Positions 62,429 through 64,000 of a stretch of DNA of 64,000 bases are shown here, one piece after another (within the stretch, counting starts at the first letter, position 1; every line of letters begins with the position of its first letter). A model generated the notes under the pieces. The model saw only the letters and a program-made list of their open reading frames with translations. It did not search any database and had not been told where the DNA came from. The stretch is from Rhodobiaceae bacterium (lineage in GTDB: Bacteria > Pseudomonadota > Alphaproteobacteria > Rhizobiales > Tepidamorphaceae), in NCBI GenBank assembly GCA_020637895.1, contig JACKJP010000002.1:558001-622000 (forward strand), in the 5' to 3' direction. The position numbers and the translations under genes were made by a program.

Positions 62429-64000
62429 ATGCCGTCCAGCGCCGCGTGGAAACCCCGCAGACCCAGCCGCTCCGCCTTCAATGAAGACGACCATTCGGAT
62501 GGCTCCCTGCGCCAGTTGCTGACCCGATCGTTGCGCGAGATGGCAGGGCGCGAGGAACCGGGCGCCTACCGCCGCGCGACGAGCGCAAACCGGCAGCTCG
62601 CTGGCGCATTGCGTCGTCACCTCCACATGCTCGAGGCATCCGCGCATCAGCCTTCCGGCTATTATGATGATTTCGATTTTGACGACTACGATGATCCGCG
62701 CGACCGCGCGCTGGAGCATCTGGCGGAAGAAAGCCGGCTGACCCGTCAGGCGCTCTTTGCGATGGCAGATCGGCTGGAGGAGCGACTTGGCGGCGCAAGG
62801 TCCGTTCCCTCACCGGCGACGCCGGCAGAGCCCGCCGCCGAACTCGATCCGCGCGAAACCGAAATTGCCGCCCTTCGTGCCATGCTGGACATGCTCGAAG
62901 CGCAACAGGCGCCGGCCAGCGACGAGTTCGCCGCATCGGATCTCGCATCACAGGCTGAGCCGGCATTTCAAGCACCGGCGTCCGAAGCATCGCCGATCGG
63001 CCATCCAAGCGACGAGCGCCTTGCCCGTCTGGAAGATCGCCTCAACCAGATCGCCGAAGCGATTGTCGCAAAGACGCAGGCCGAGACCGGTCCTACGTCC
63101 GGAAGCCAGATCGAAGCCTCGATCCGGCGCATCGCCGATACGCAACAGGCGATAAGTCACAATATCGGCGAGACCGACGAACGGTACCGCGCGACGCTCG
63201 ATGAGCGGCTCAACGCGCTGGCAAGCCGAATCGAATCCAAAATCCAGCAGGAAAACACCCAGGAGGCCATCGGCGGCCTGGAGCGCGAACTCCGCGAGAT
63301 GTCTGATCGCCTTGCGCAGCCGGACGTCGATCTTGGCGGGCTGGTTTCGGAAGTCCGTTCAGTCGCCGACAAGATCGATGCGATTCCCGCGCATTCGGAG
63401 AGCGCTTTCCGTCGGATCGCCAGCGGACTGGCCGAACATATCGATTCGTCGTCCTCCGCGACGATCAGCACCCTGCGCGCCGATATCGAGAAAATTCACG
63501 CCTCGGCACCCGCGCCGGACGTCAGCTCCATCGAGCATGCGATTGCCGACATTGCCCTGCGGCTCGATACCGCAGGTCAGGCCGAACTCGGCGCGCTGCG
63601 CGACGAGATTGCTCAGATGCGCAGCGAAATCCACAATAGCGGGCGTGTCGACCTTACCGGCATCGAGGGATCGCTCGCACTTCTGCTGCAGAAGCTGGAC
63701 GAGCGCCCGGCCGAGCCGGCGCGCGCCGACGATACGGCCGTGCTCGCCGCGGTCGAGCGACGCATCGCTCAGCTGTCAGAAGATATCGCCAATGTACGCG
63801 CCGCCGACGCGACGCCGTCGCAGATCGAACCGCTGCTGACCGACCTTGCCCGGCGTATCGATGCCAGCCGCGCCGACGCCGTCGAGGCCGCGCGTCAGGC
63901 AGCCGAAGCGGCGGCAGGAAAGGTCATGGCAACGCCTGCCGGCGATCCGGCCCCGGACAAGGCGCTGATCGGCGCCCTGCAGTCGGAAATTCGCCAGCTG
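62429..64000 (+). CDS. Large coiled-coil protein, PodJ-like (N-terminal 524 residues, cut by window end)
   Basis: An open frame from the ATG reading MPSSAAWKPRR, with GGAG six bases before it, runs to the window edge without a stop. The N-terminal 60 residues are basic and Ser/Arg rich, an acidic patch follows (YYDDFDFDDYDD), and then long Ala- and Glu-rich heptad-like stretches with repeated pieces of the type LARLEDRLNQIAEAI, LDERLNALASRIE and VERRIAQLSEDIA. This layout resembles polar organising proteins such as PodJ of Alphaproteobacteria, whose C-terminus should hold SEL1 repeats and a peptidoglycan-binding domain; that part is outside the window, so the name is tentative. Confidence 0.7.
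   Translation, partial: MPSSAAWKPRRPSRSAFNEDDHSDGSLRQLLTRSLREMAGREEPGAYRRATSANRQLAGALRRHLHMLEASAHQPSGYYDDFDFDDYDDPRDRALEHLAEESRLTRQALFAMADRLEERLGGARSVPSPATPAEPAAELDPRETEIAALRAMLDMLEAQQAPASDEFAASDLASQAEPAFQAPASEASPIGHPSDERLARLEDRLNQIAEAIVAKTQAETGPTSGSQIEASIRRIADTQQAISHNIGETDERYRATLDERLNALASRIESKIQQENTQEAIGGLERELREMSDRLAQPDVDLGGLVSEVRSVADKIDAIPAHSESAFRRIASGLAEHIDSSSSATISTLRADIEKIHASAPAPDVSSIEHAIADIALRLDTAGQAELGALRDEIAQMRSEIHNSGRVDLTGIEGSLALLLQKLDERPAEPARADDTAVLAAVERRIAQLSEDIANVRAADATPSQIEPLLTDLARRIDASRADAVEAARQAAEAAAGKVMATPAGDPAPDKALIGALQSEIRQL

Overview
The window looks like a chromosomal segment of an alphaproteobacterium, most likely order Hyphomicrobiales (Rhizobiales). The reasons are the high-GC coding style, the C4-pathway 5-aminolevulinate synthase HemA, a class I lysyl-tRNA synthetase, FixL/FixJ/FixK-type oxygen control of a cbb3 oxidase, porins of the rhizobial Omp2 type, CtrA-like sites, and the murA / DUF2948 / UPF0262 / phosphatase / infA / maf / yacG neighbourhood.

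Positions 1-5189 are the end of a genomic island inserted at the 3' end of tRNA-Phe (5190-5265, minus). It carries a P4-type tyrosine integrase with regularly spaced GGGGGTA boxes over its start, two AT-rich cargo genes of unknown role, a TraG/HerA-like ATPase with a small divergent partner, and an HExxH putative metalloprotein. The far end of the island lies outside the window.

From 5.3 to 10 kb lies housekeeping DNA (yacG, maf, infA, a low-Mr phosphatase, UPF0262, DUF2948, murA, tRNA-Thr). hisD, which I remember in this neighbourhood in other rhizobia, is absent. From 10 to 15 kb come a Gly-rich membrane protein, an MDR reductase, a GNAT protein with a small overlapping partner, a LysR regulator and a hydrolase.

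From 15 to 37 kb is a low-oxygen respiration and haem supercluster: hemA, the complete fixNOQPGHIS set (all on the minus strand), an AbrB-type membrane protein, oxygen-independent hemN, a FixK-type regulator and, further on, fixL-fixJ plus a single-domain receiver. Perfect FixK/FNR boxes stand before fixN and between abrB and hemN. The inferred circuit is O2 - FixL - FixJ - FixK - cbb3 oxidase and anaerobic haem synthesis. Interspersed are a MerR regulator, an orphan solute-binding protein, a fatty acid hydroxylase-like protein, lysS, a DUF952 gene and pyrD.

From 37 to 47 kb come mscL, an exonuclease-CBS-nucleotidyltransferase fusion, and a CrbS/MxtR-like sensor kinase (transporter + STAC + PAS + kinase + receiver) facing a LuxR-type regulator and followed by the DUF4212/SSS symporter pair; this is probably an acetate or short carboxylate sensing and uptake module. 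Small membrane proteins, a thioesterase, a coiled-coil exported protein and a DsbA-fold isomerase follow.

From 51 to 56 kb are three tandem paralogous porins, each with its own near-identical terminator. From 56 to 62 kb is a beta-oxidation block (fadB-, fadA- and acyl-CoA dehydrogenase-type genes) under a MerR regulator with a palindromic operator. The window ends inside a large coiled-coil gene that resembles polar organising proteins, preceded by a CtrA-like site.
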